Source: Endocalyx cinctus (taxonomy: Eukaryota; Ascomycota; Sordariomycetes; Amphisphaeriales; Apiosporaceae). Taken from it: DNA of 64,000 nt. The notes beneath the pieces were generated by a model, which had not been told where the DNA came from, searched no databases, and was given only the letters and a program-made list of their open reading frames with translations. Numbering within the stretch: the stretch's first letter is position 1; each line of letters starts with the position of its first letter. Of this stretch, positions 25,161 to 35,325 are shown piece by piece. Where the stretch lies: the NCBI GenBank assembly GCA_001600455.1, contig BCKC01000005.1, positions 2,108,001-2,172,000 on the forward strand, written 5' to 3'. The translations under genes and the position numbers were made by a program.

Positions 25161-26245
25161 AAACAGTTCATCAAGGTCGACGACTCGCAAAGGGTGCTAT
25201 ATCCAAGCTTCCTGGCTCTAGAAGTGACACTCTCTGAGATATGATGAATACTCCCAGTTACAAATTTCATTTTTTTTCTTCTTCTCTATTTTCTTTTTCG
25301 CCGACAAATTCACTGCTAGTTAATTAGCAGAGAGTGGTGACACCATTATTATTTTCATTTATTTCACCAAAAAACCAAAAACCAAAGAAAAGAAAAACAC
25401 ATATTTGCTAGTAGATCTTACAGTCTACGTTCACTTTTTCACGGTTATCGGCGACCGTTTTTTATTTTCCTTTTAAAAATTATCAAAACAAAAAATCACC
25501 AAAAAAAGTTATCCAACACATGCTCTTTGGGGTGGGAGAGACGAAAAAAAAAAAAAAAAAAGGCATACCATACCACATCCCCCTATTTCATTTCTTTACA
25601 CCAATTTTTATATTTTCCAAGACAATCTATTTATGCGACAACAAGATATCCCAATTGCTTTACCTTCTTCAATAAAAATAGAGGCGTGCCGATGAGTCTG
25701 TGAAGGATCTATCTCTTCTTATTTAATACTATTTCTCTCACTTTTTTTTTTCAATATGGGCACGGAATACAGGAAAAACGGGAAAAGACAGGAAAAGTGA
25801 GGGAAAAAATAGAGATAGACAAGGAAAGATCGCGTTAGGATAAAAAAAAGGCAAGAAGGTAGCATTCGTCTGGCGTTGATTTCTAAATAAATATTATTCT
25901 TATTTTTTATTATTCACCAATTTCGTTCTTCAGTTATTAAAAATAAAAGTTGATTTGTTCGACATATAAATGCGGCAGCGGGCAATGATGTGAAAAGAAT
26001 CTGAGTGCTTCTGTCTATTCGTGAAATGGTTGCCAGTTTATTATTGATAAAAAACCAAGTTGAAATTAAACAGAGGTTCCTTGATGTGGTGATGTGATGA
26101 TATGTGTTGTAGGTGAGCTAGTTCAGATGTCAAGTCAAAGCAAGTCATTAAGCAAGTACCCAGAATCTACACAATTCAAAAGGGTATCAATTTTATTTAC
26201 TTCTATATATGATATATGTCTATCTGTTAGTAATATCATAATGCA
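25161..26245. other. Convergent 3' spacer rich in A/T runs
   Basis: This 1.1-kb spacer lies between the ends of two converging genes. It contains many A and T runs, including one of about 18 A residues near 25544, and several AATAAA-like strings that could serve as poly(A) signals for either strand. No open frame is supported. Confidence 0.6.
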
Positions 26246-28009
26246 TTACGAGTCTCTGGTCACTTGGGACAGCGAGACAACGTTCCTTAGGTTTCCAAAG
26301 CTTAGGGTATCCCCGATGCGATTGACTCCGGAGAACAGCATGACCAGACGATCGACGCCGCAGCCCCAACCGCCGGTGGGCGGCAGCCCGTTCTCCAGCG
26401 CCTGAATATAACTTTCATCCACTTCTGCAGGCCCTTCCTCGCCTTCGGGGGTGCCGGCGTTAGAATCGCGAGATTTAATCTGCAGCTCGAATTTGCGACG
26501 TTGCTCGAAGGGATCGTTCTCTTCCTCGTACATGTTGGCCATCTCCTTTCCGTCTATGAAGAGCTCGGCGCGGGCGGCGACGAGCTGACCGGTCTTGGGG
26601 CAGGTAAACGATTTGGAGAGAGGAGACATGCAGGCAGGGTGATGGGTGATAAACAGAGGCTCGTCGTGGGAAAGCGGCTCTAGGTACTCGGAGGCGAGAT
26701 AGTCTAGCAGTTTATTTAGAGACATTTTGTCGACCGGATAGGGCTTGTCGTGTCGGATGAGAAGGTCGGTAATGTCCTCGACTGCTTCTGGGCTTGAAAG
26801 GTCTGGAAAGCGAAAGCCGAGTGCCTCCTCAAGAGCTGGTATGAACTCAACCTGCCTCCATTGACCCCTTGGGAGATTGAGCTTTGGCTGTTCTAAATGC
26901 CGAAGGTTGTCCTTGAACAGCCGCTCCGTATCCTCGGCGAGTTGCCTGAGAAGGTCTTCTGTCAATATGATCAAATCGGACAGATTCGAGTAGGCCGAAT
27001 AGAATTCACAGGTTGTAAACTCTGGATTGTGGGTACCATCAAGTCCCTCATTCCGAAAACTTTGACCAATTTCAAAAACTCGATCATTTCCACCGACAAC
27101 CAAACGTTTTAACCATAATTCGGGGGCTATCCGTAGGGGCAGCTCCTTCTCTAGGAATTCCGTGGCGGAGGTCAGGAACGGCCTAGCAGCAGCGCCACCC
27201 GCCGATCCTGAGAGCATAGGTGTCTGCACTTCCAGAAATTTCCTGTCATCTAAGAAATTTCGGATAGACTTGATCACGGAAGAACGCAGCCGAAGAACGT
27301 CGGATGACCGTGGGTTCACGAGGAGGTCAAGATGTCTTTTCAGCGCTATGGTCTTTTCGCAGGTCAATTCTTTGGGAAGCGGTGCAACGCCAGGACTGAT
27401 TAGCTGCGGCAGCTCGATAACGCCCAAGGAAAGTTCGCCGCTGCTCGTTCTCACAGCTTTGCCCTTGGCGGAAATGATGTCACCACGCAAGAAAGGGTGA
27501 AGAGCAGCCTTGAACGCTGCCGTAGTTGGCTGCGGAGAATTCAAAGCTCCCAGGTTTATCATTAACTGAACCTGCTCATAACCACCTAATATGTGTATGA
27601 AGACAAGTTTGGATCCAGAACGCCTGATAGACATTATTCTCCCTTGCAGGATAATTTCTTCTCCACCTGATGTAGAGGCTTCATTTTCATACTTCTTTCG
27701 GAAATCTGATACAGACATCCGATTTGGCAGACTACTGAGACGAGGATATTGGAATACATTATACTCTTTCAGCTTTTGAACACGGCCTTGAACAGTGACA
27801 GGTTTCTCGGGCGATTCATGATTTGAGGGCTTTACTTTTGGTTGAGAAGTCCTCTTAGATGTAGAAACACAGAGTCCCCTGTGTCCCAAGGACTTCTTGA
27901 CTAGAGAATGGCGGTATAAGGAAGAAAAGCGAGCATACGAGGCATTTCTTTCTACTTCAGGACCAAACAAGTAGGGTCGTAAAAACGTTAAACACGGCCT
28001 ACCACTCAT
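26246..28009 (-). CDS. MSK1: Lysyl-tRNA synthetase, mitochondrial (class II)
   Basis: Charges mitochondrial tRNA-Lys with lysine. It is a single exon of 587 residues starting at the ATG at 28009. The N-terminus is rich in Arg, Ser and Leu with few acidic residues (MSGRPCLTFLRPYLFG and onward), as expected of a mitochondrial targeting sequence. It is followed by an OB-fold anticodon-binding domain (VTVQGRV, ILQGRIMSIRRSGSKLVFIH). The catalytic domain shows class II motif 2 (FEIGQSFRNEGLDGTHNPEFT) and motif 3 (GGWGCGVDRLVMLFSG), plus the LysRS substrate segment FIDGKEMANMYEEENDP. Length and motifs match the fungal organellar enzyme rather than the cytosolic one. It is transcribed divergently from TIM10 across a 660-bp spacer. 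Confidence 0.93.
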   Translation of the reverse strand: MSGRPCLTFLRPYLFGPEVERNASYARFSSLYRHSLVKKSLGHRGLCVSTSKRTSQPKVKPSNHESPEKPVTVQGRVQKLKEYNVFQYPRLSSLPNRMSVSDFRKKYENEASTSGGEEIILQGRIMSIRRSGSKLVFIHILGGYEQVQLMINLGALNSPQPTTAAFKAALHPFLRGDIISAKGKAVRTSSGELSLGVIELPQLISPGVAPLPKELTCEKTIALKRHLDLLVNPRSSDVLRLRSSVIKSIRNFLDDRKFLEVQTPMLSGSAGGAAARPFLTSATEFLEKELPLRIAPELWLKRLVVGGNDRVFEIGQSFRNEGLDGTHNPEFTTCEFYSAYSNLSDLIILTEDLLRQLAEDTERLFKDNLRHLEQPKLNLPRGQWRQVEFIPALEEALGFRFPDLSSPEAVEDITDLLIRHDKPYPVDKMSLNKLLDYLASEYLEPLSHDEPLFITHHPACMSPLSKSFTCPKTGQLVAARAELFIDGKEMANMYEEENDPFEQRRKFELQIKSRDSNAGTPEGEEGPAEVDESYIQALENGLPPTGGWGCGVDRLVMLFSGVNRIGDTLSFGNLRNVVSLSQVTRDS

Positions 28010-28669
28010 ATCTGCGTTTCTACAAAGATCAGCATCCTAGACTCGTAGAAAATAAACCATAGGTGTTGATTGGGTACAAAAAGATGATAAAATATGATAT
28101 GAGTGAAGTTTTCAGATAAGCTGGCTGTATATGATCAACCACCACTTTCGTGATGTCAGTCGCAACGGTTCTTTTTATAGCAATATCATCATAAAACAAA
28201 TAATCAATCATGATATAACGATAATTATAGAAACTATGACAACTTACCTTAAACTTATACCTACTAAGAAATAACGCAGAGTATGTTCACGATCAATTTG
28301 AACAATCCATTAAAATATATTGTGGGAAATTTTCAAAATACATTCGATTTTTGGAACATTTTCTGCCACTAAAACTTAACGGCGGAAATTATATCCGTGA
28401 CCGCTTTCTAAAAACAGCAATCAGGTATTTGCAAGCGCAGGCTAACTATCTGATTAGCAGGTCTGACAGGGTTCAAGGTACGTCACATTTTTAGCGCTAT
28501 CTCGAACTTTTTTTTTTCTGATTTACTTCAAAGGTTGTGGTTGTATATGAAATCTTTGTAAAATCGCATCTGCCAAACCATATAATCCATACATCTACAA
28601 TTCCATAAAGATTCCGAGAAACTTAATTAATTCTATTGGTAGCACTCAGCTAAGAATTGCGCATTCAAG
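28010..28669. other. Divergent promoter region of MSK1 and TIM10
   Basis: This 660-bp AT-rich spacer separates two divergent nuclear genes for mitochondrial proteins and must hold both promoters. I cannot assign specific factor sites with confidence. Confidence 0.6.
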
Positions 28670-29041
28670 ATGTTCGGATTTGGAAGACCTCAACCCACCT
28701 CGGCCGAGAAGATGGCTGCTGTCGAGGCTGAGATGAAGCTAGTTATGGAGATGTCCACTCGGTGAGTATTTTGCTTTTTTCCTCTCTTCATCTTCTCTGT
28801 TCTTTTTGTCGCGTACTACTGATTTGTCAACTTTGCTGATCTCTTTTTCCCCTCTAGCCTTACCCGAGCATGCCAGAAGAAGTGCGTACCCAACAACTAC
28901 CACGAGGGCGAACTTAACAAGGGCGAAAGCGTATGTCTCGATCGATGCGCCGCCAAGTTCTTCGATGTCCAGCAGAAGGTTTCCGACGCTTTCCAGGAGC
29001 AGCAGCAGAAGGCCGGCGGTGCAGGCGGATTCGGCATGTAA
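28670..29041 (+). CDS. TIM10: Mitochondrial import chaperone Tim10
   Basis: Small Tim chaperone of the mitochondrial intermembrane space. With Tim9 it guides hydrophobic carriers to the TIM22 complex. The exons are 28670-28761 and 28858-29041 with a 96-bp intron, giving 91 residues, the usual Tim10 length. The family hallmark is present: twin CX3C pairs, CQKKC and CLDRC, separated by a helix-loop-helix, with the N-terminal helix [22 protein letters not shown]. The intron interrupts the first helix just before the first Cys pair. The Gly/Gln-rich tail is also typical. A canonical AATAAA lies about 100 bp downstream. Confidence 0.96.
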
Positions 29042-29140
29042 ACCTAAAGATGAAACCACATATCCTTTGATATGCTCTCTCGATAATCCACCAAATCGGG
29101 GTCCGGAAACGAGTACTTTACGATATTGTTCGACTTGTAC

Positions 29141-29146
29141 AATAAA
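29141..29146 (+). terminator. Candidate polyadenylation signal of TIM10
   Basis: A consensus AATAAA lies 100 bp after the TIM10 stop codon, followed about 20 bp later by a 26-base A run (29166-29191). The position fits a 3' end signal. Confidence 0.5.
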
Positions 29147-29165
29147 TGACGATAATTTACCAATG

Positions 29166-29191
29166 AAAAAAAAAAAAAAAAAAAAAAAAAA
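29166..29191. repeat. 26-base poly-A run
   Basis: An uninterrupted A tract just downstream of TIM10. TIM10 keeps its intron, so this is not the tail of a retroposed copy; a homopolymer expansion is likely. Confidence 0.85.
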
Positions 29192-31028
29192 GGAAAAGAG
29201 ATCTTTGGCAGATGTACGCCCAGATCTTATAGACATGTCACTGATGAATCATTTAGTCGGTTAGCAAATAGATGGGCTGGGTTTTGCTTAAGGCAATTCA
29301 TGACCATGGTGTATAATAGTATATATGACAGATTTGATCATGAACAATTTCGAATAATTCCTCTCGTATCACGTTATCCTAACATTTAACAATTCTTGGT
29401 TCAATAAGTCAAAAGCTCGAATCGATTTTTTATCCTTTTTGCTCTTTTTTATATGATATTTGGGCAGCTTTGCTTTGGGGAAATGAGGTTTACTGACATG
29501 CTCAAGATATTACCACTATATTCTATTTTCTCCCTAAACTTCGGGATATTTTCTACGAGACCACTACAAAAATATGAAGTCAATGTAGCCTTCGACTACC
29601 TATATCTACGCCGTAGATGTGGGATGTTGCTAATGACCCGTCTTGCCGATACTATGCATTCTGTTAAGCCGGTTTCGGTAGGCTATGTGTATTCTGCGCC
29701 CACATTCTTCGCCTTAATCTAGTCAGACTGCTTTGCGTCTTGTGTGAGGTAGACATCAGGGAGATATCCGGCTAACGTCGGGGCAGCGATGAGTATTAAT
29801 ACTAGAATATTCAATCGGCCACCGCCTCAGCAATTCTGCTAGACTCTCAGCACTACCGACACAAACTTGCCCACGACACCTTCCTGTCTCTATTACCCGT
29901 CAACTAAGGCTTAGACGTCGCTGGAACCGCTCCGAGATCTATGCCCACGACCGATGCCCTCTTTTTAACAAGTTGCCAGTCTAGCTGCGTGAGCATATAT
30001 TTTTCGTGACCCTCCATGTCGGCAGGATAGCTATCGGGGTCCGGGGATAGCGGTATTATCTTCACTAGAAAACGACGACTGCACCATGCAGATCCTTCGT
30101 TACTGGATAACGGTGTGGCGGGAGATGGCCAAGCTAAAGAGTCTTTAGTGGCTGCGTATCTGTTTCAATCCAGAGACCTCATGGATGCTCGTGGCAGAAG
30201 ATAAGGACATGACAGTAACTCCGATCTTGAAACTTCCGTCGGTGAATGGGATACAGAAGACCTTGTAAACCCGGAGCTGGGATTTCAGACCCCGGAAATT
30301 ACCAGTAAAACCCAGTTAAATGGCTAAGTTGTTAACGGCGATATCGGTAATTCATGTTCGTAAAACATCGTGTTATCCATTATATGTATATAAAGTGTAT
30401 TATTAAATCACAACACATGCTACGGAGTACTCTGTTCTAAACTATCAAGAAGCTTTGCTACCTAGCAGCCTAGGTATATTGTTACGGCCGAGATATAAAG
30501 ATGGGGGGTACTGTCTACACTGCAATTGTACCGCAGGTATGTACTAAAGCTGTAAAGGTACCTAAATATGTAGATTTTAATTAGGGTCCAGCAGGCGGGG
30601 GACAGGTGCCATTAATAGGTACCTACACTGTATACCTAGGTACAATTTCCGAACCCCGCTTGTATTCAATACCTTCTTTTCCCCAACTTTGGGATCTTCA
30701 ATAAATAATGTCCATGGATATTGATTAATTCGAGTATTACGTTGGTATATGGTGGTGCCGCCACCGGGGAAATATCCTAGTAGTAATTTCTCTTCTGCAC
30801 ATCTATATCTACGTATTTTCTTCCTAATATGCTTCTTTAAACATCACATCTTATTAATATAGTCATTCCGCCTAAATATAGAGTGTAGCTGACAATATTT
30901 CGTCATTGGAGATAATTCCCATTCGTCATTCTACTTTTCCTAACCTAAGCTTTCACTCCTCCAATTAATACTTCCCTGCTCAATCAATCAATCGGTTGCC
31001 CTAATCCCTCCATACTGTTCCCGCCTTG

Positions 31029-31038
31029 CTATAAAATA
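31029..31038 (+). promoter_or_regulatory. Candidate TATA box of ADK2
   Basis: CTATAAAATA lies about 190 bp upstream of the adenylate kinase ATG, a plausible spacing for a fungal core promoter. Confidence 0.45.
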
Positions 31039-31221
31039 CTGCACTGCTACGTTACACGCCGTATTTGTCGATAACCGAGACATTCCGAAACACTTTTTTT
31101 TTTTAATCCCTCCTAGTAATCGATAGGGATAGAACGGAGAGGGAGATATCTCTCATCCGCAACTTCCGAATCTCCCCGGCTCATATCGCTTCCTCATCCA
31201 TTATATATCCGTCCGCGTAGC

Positions 31222-32034
31222 ATGCGACTCCGCCGAGCCGCCCGCGTGATCCTCGTCGGCGCTCCCGGAGTAGGCAAAGGCACACAGTCCGAGCGCCTCC
31301 TCGCGCGTTTTCCCCAGCTGAGCGCGATCTCCTCGGGCGATCTCCTCCGTCACAATGTCAAGAACCGGACACCCCTCGGCATCAAGGTCGAGAATACGAT
31401 GAAGACGGGCGGTCTCGTGTCGGACGATTTGATCCTCCGCCTGATTACGCACGAACTTGGCCAGAGAGGTTGGTTGTCCTCGGCCGACGACGTCATGACC
31501 CTCTCGTCCGCGTCGTCTTCTCTTGATAATACGGCGGCGGCCAGTCAGGATCTCGACTCGTTTATGTCTTCGCTAGAAATGGACCCTAACGCCGGCATGA
31601 CGTTGTCGTCGCAAGCTTCCGAAGACCCGTCGGCGTCTTTTCTGCTCGACGGGTTCCCGCGGACGGCACCGCAGGCCGAGAGACTAGACGACATAGTGCC
31701 CATCAACTGGGCCGTATCGATTCAGACTCCTTTCGACGTGATCATGCAGCGCATCAATTCGCGCTGGGTTCACGAACCGTCGGGACGAGTGTATAACACG
31801 ACTTTCAACGCCCCCAAGGTCCCGGGGTTTGACGACGTCACCGGAGAGCGTCTCGTCAAGAGAGCGGACGATAATGAGGACGTCTACCGCGCGAGATTCC
31901 GGAAATTCCAGGAGACCAGCGAACCCTTGCTAGAGCATTACGCCAAGAAGGGGGTCCTTTGGGAGGTCAACGGCATGAGTAGCGATGAGATCACCCCGAA
32001 GCTCTTAGATGAGTTTACGCGACGCTTCCAGTGA
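31222..32034 (+). CDS. ADK2: Adenylate kinase 2, mitochondrial (GTP:AMP phosphotransferase)
   Basis: Nucleoside monophosphate kinase, expected in the mitochondrial matrix, transferring phosphate from GTP (or ATP) to AMP. It is a single exon of 270 residues. The P-loop is GAPGVGKGT at residues 13-21. The NMP-binding segment follows (AISSGDLLRHNVK, GGLVSDDLIL), then FLLDGFPRT, the LID region (RWVHEPSGRVYNTTFNAPK) without zinc-binding cysteines, and RADDNEDVYRARF with its catalytic arginines. The start sits only 12 residues before the P-loop, usual for this family, with basic residues (MRLRRAAR) that could serve in import. An insertion of about 50 Ser/Asp-rich residues lies between the NMP-binding domain and FLLDGFPRT. 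Confidence 0.93.
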   Translation: MRLRRAARVILVGAPGVGKGTQSERLLARFPQLSAISSGDLLRHNVKNRTPLGIKVENTMKTGGLVSDDLILRLITHELGQRGWLSSADDVMTLSSASSSLDNTAAASQDLDSFMSSLEMDPNAGMTLSSQASEDPSASFLLDGFPRTAPQAERLDDIVPINWAVSIQTPFDVIMQRINSRWVHEPSGRVYNTTFNAPKVPGFDDVTGERLVKRADDNEDVYRARFRKFQETSEPLLEHYAKKGVLWEVNGMSSDEITPKLLDEFTRRFQ

Positions 32035-33189
32035 AGGAAGCTCCGGCCATGATTTCTCGACGCTTACGCTATTGATATAGGTGGGCGGGCAAAGCCGCAG
32101 ACTGTACGTAAATTATAGTGAAGAGAAGGGGATAAGACTTGGCACGTATATATCCTTGGCTCAAAGCTTATTCTGTTTTTTATTCTTTTTTTTTTTTTTC
32201 TCCTTTTCTTCAAATCTCTGGATAGGAGTTTGGGATAATGAGTCAAGTGTTTCACACGGTGATGATTAGGGTCAAACATGGGGAATATGGATTTCGACTT
32301 TTCATGATGTCTATATTGACGGTACCTAAATTCTTATATATCACCTATTACGTCCCTATGGACAATTTCAACAATTTTGACCATCTAATCACCTCAGCGC
32401 TTTTGGTAACATGTGAAAAGTCAGGTCATAGATCATCTTATGCTACAATAGATTTTGTATCCATACCCGTAGTAACTTTGGCTCATCGATCTCGTCATCT
32501 CAAATTTATTGATTTTTTTTACTAAGACCCAGATATTATGAGATGGGTATAGGTAATTGGAATCAGTTCTCCACCCCTTAGGATGGATAAGAACAAGATA
32601 TTACTACATAACATGACATACTTAGTATTTAAGCACTGGGCGTTATGCACGCAGGTAAGCACGTACTATATCCATCCACATCCACCCATATCCATATATG
32701 CTCCGTATGTACTTGTACTCCGTACTGCAGAAAATGTCAGTGAGACTCAGGGGTTTAAGTTTCTAGTGTACCACTGATTTTGAACCAAATTACCAGCAAT
32801 GTGGCAGCGTGGTAGGGCTACATACCGCTATCCCCAGGTGGGTTTAGCAGTCGGTACCCCGCTAAAGAGTCGACACCCGAGAACTTGGCAGTTTGCTCAG
32901 GCACTTTACGCGAATTGAGGGGTTGATGGATCAAATTTGACTCGTGGTTTAGCTGCTTTAATAACTTCCATTTTGTATGAATCGAGGTTAGCGTATTTGC
33001 CGCTTTTACTTAGGCTTGGTTCGGTCTATTTCCAAGATTGTCAGTCAATTCTATTACTGAGGATTTGGATTACATTTCATAACGGTGTGAGGTGGTTTAC
33101 GGTGCTTGATCATGCTCTATCAGATGGTGGACGTTCCAGGTGTCGAAAGTCATATCCAACCCTGCAAATAGAGGTAACCTTTCACTGCT
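32035..33189. other. Convergent spacer between ADK2 and the kinase-like gene
   Basis: AT-rich, 1.15 kb, with no credible coding sequence. Small open frames at 32238-32525 and 32937-33221 lack protein-like composition or domains. Confidence 0.55.
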
Positions 33190-34374
33190 CTATATATCAC
33201 TTAACGATAATATACCGATAGCGCCGTTAAAATCGCCTTCCTTTAATAACACCGCGGCCAGCACGATCCTTTTCTTCGTAGGAAGATTAGTCTTCAACCC
33301 GACCAAATGTTCTAAACACCAGAGAAACAAATCTCCTAACGCATCCGCGTCGTTTGTGTAGTCAGGCGCTACATCCCCAAGGTCTATCAAAATTAGCTTT
33401 GCTTCTTGAGAAGCTGGCGGTTCGGGTTGTGTAAGGACGACGTTCCGATTACATATATCCCCGTGAACAATACCACATTCGGAAAGGTTACGCACACCGC
33501 AAGCGAGATCTAGCAGCTGTCCCATACTTATAGGCGTATGTTTGATGCCATCGGAATCAGCAGTCGCGGTAACCAGCTGATCAAGGCTGCGGCCTGCATA
33601 AGGCACGATGAAGCCAGCAATCCGATAGTCATCGAGCTCGGAATTTTTGTGCGGGCGCTGTAGAGTATCGTCGTCGGTAATGTCGACCTTGGGAATATGA
33701 TTTGAGATGATCCAGCTGCTTGTATCGTCGTGCAAAACGACGGCGAGGATGGGTACAACTCTAAATCGACTTTCTATCTCACGGTCGTAATCCTCTGCAG
33801 TACCTTTTAGATCCTCCTCAATTCGCCGGATCATAATTTCCCTGGCCCGAATTTCATTCATATGAGATTCGATAGCACAGTCGAACTCGATACGTTTAAA
33901 AACGCATTTCCTACCGTTCCAAAGACAATAATCGGCGCCCCGGCTGAGATAGGTTTTCGCCGATAGCTCGTCGAACCTTACCACCGGGAGCTTATCTGAA
34001 TGCCTACAGCCATAATGGAATTCTTCCCGAATTGGCCTGCGGACTCGGGTCTCTTTGGTGGATGTAAACGTCACGGAAGAGCCGTTCGAATCAGCGCTAA
34101 TTGTGTTCCACGGAGGAGGAGCAGTCGACAAATCGTAATATTATTTTATATGCTTCTTAACCGTTGAACAAAACCACTCGTCATCAGGTACTACGTCTAG
34201 TCGCGTTTTATGGGGCCAGTGAACATCCTCTGGCTTTGTCGGATCACCGATGTCGAGTTGGTACCATCGGCGATTAGCTAAGTCGTAAGCTGCAGCGGAA
34301 CAACAAACCCCGGGCGTAATGAGGTTAGAAAAGACCTCTACCACGGGGTCGTGCCAAATACGGTTTGCTTCCAT
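33190..34374 (-). pseudogene. Protein kinase-like gene interrupted by one in-frame stop
   Basis: A single frame runs from the ATG at 34374 to the stop at 33190 (395 codons), broken only by TAA at 34143-34141 (codon 78). Upstream of the ATG the frame has a stop, so the start is clear. After the break the frame continues as YYDLSTAPPPWN and on through a kinase-like fold: KCVFKRIEFD (candidate ATP-binding Lys), a hinge-like FIVPYAGRSLDQL, a catalytic loop HGDICNRNVVL (Asp and Asn present) and LIDLGDVAPD in place of DFG. This looks like the fungal-specific protein-kinase-like group. No ATG follows soon after the TAA; the open frame after it first offers a TTG. No GT-AG intron that I can find removes the stop and keeps frame. 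A CAA-to-TAA change would explain it. It may be a recent pseudogene, a readthrough gene or a base-call error. Confidence 0.65.
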
Positions 34375-35325
34375 AACGAAGTGGGACGCGATTAATAGAA
34401 ATTAAGGGTTTATCGATCCGTTTAATATACGTAATACAAAATAATCGTAAGAATAATTCAGGAATAAAAATATATTAGTAGGATTTTCGTAATGAAGTTC
34501 GTATTAAATATAGTTATTTACGGAGAGAAGATTTATGCCAATTTCTATTTATTTATTTATTTTTTTTTTTTTATTTTTTTTTTTATTTTTTTTAATATAA
34601 TAATATATCCATCTGCTCGGCGTTGAGAGCATGCATATATATAACTCAGGTTAAAGCTCAGGTGAAAATCCGGTTTAAAGCGGCGTAGCTCAGGTACGTA
34701 TCGAGTGACTCGTGCTTATTGGACGAGACATAACTTTCTTGGCCAATCTAAGACAGTTTCGCTTTTTCTCTCCAAACATCGTTCGAGTCTCAATTCGTCT
34801 AAAATCTTTTGTCTATTATATAGCCAAAAAAAAAAAGAAAGAAGAAGAAAAATAAACAGTAAAGTATATACTTACTGTAAATCATTTTATCCATATTTCT
34901 TAGGTCAATTCGCTTATCTTTTACTTTGATATCGAAAGTAGCTGGTTTGATCAATGTATTGATAAAACCTCACAATTTTATCTCTCCATCATCCCATTCT
35001 ATTGTCTGGTCTGCTTCTCGATGCTGGCGTCACAGAGCAGATCACACGTAGCAAGTCTAGTTCATCCCTCATAAATTTGATATTTTGCGCATCATCTTTT
35101 ATGTTGCATAGTATAGTATCATGACTTAGTATTTTTATCACTTCTTGCTCTTCTTTGTGTTTTTTTTTTCTTCTCTCTTTCGGTTTCCTTCTCTTCTGAC
35201 AGACGTCGTGCTGTCTTCTTTTCCCATTGGACTGTTCGTCACCGTTCCATTTATACGGTAAATTATCATCTGATCTATGAATTCACTCGGCTCGGGAACC
35301 GGTCATCAAATTACTATCTTTTAAC
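34375..35325. other. Divergent spacer upstream of the kinase-like gene and GH76 gene
   Basis: AT-rich spacer with a long T-dominated tract at about 34550-34600 and CT-rich sequence before 35326. It should contain both promoters. No gene is visible. Confidence 0.55.

Larger units (their letters stand above)
29042..31221. other. Spacer between TIM10 and ADK2
   Basis: This 2.2-kb spacer contains no convincing open frame. From about 29740 to 30330 it is less AT-rich and looks like degraded unique sequence, but all frames are broken. A TATAAAA element near 31030 and a CT-rich leader precede the adenylate kinase start. Confidence 0.55.

Noticed and set aside
30047..32840. A shared 14-mer in opposite orientation (GGGGATAGCGGTAT near 30050 and its complement near 32825), as if TE ends flanked ADK2
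   Set aside because: Several 14-base matches are expected by chance in 64 kb, and similarity does not extend beyond it.
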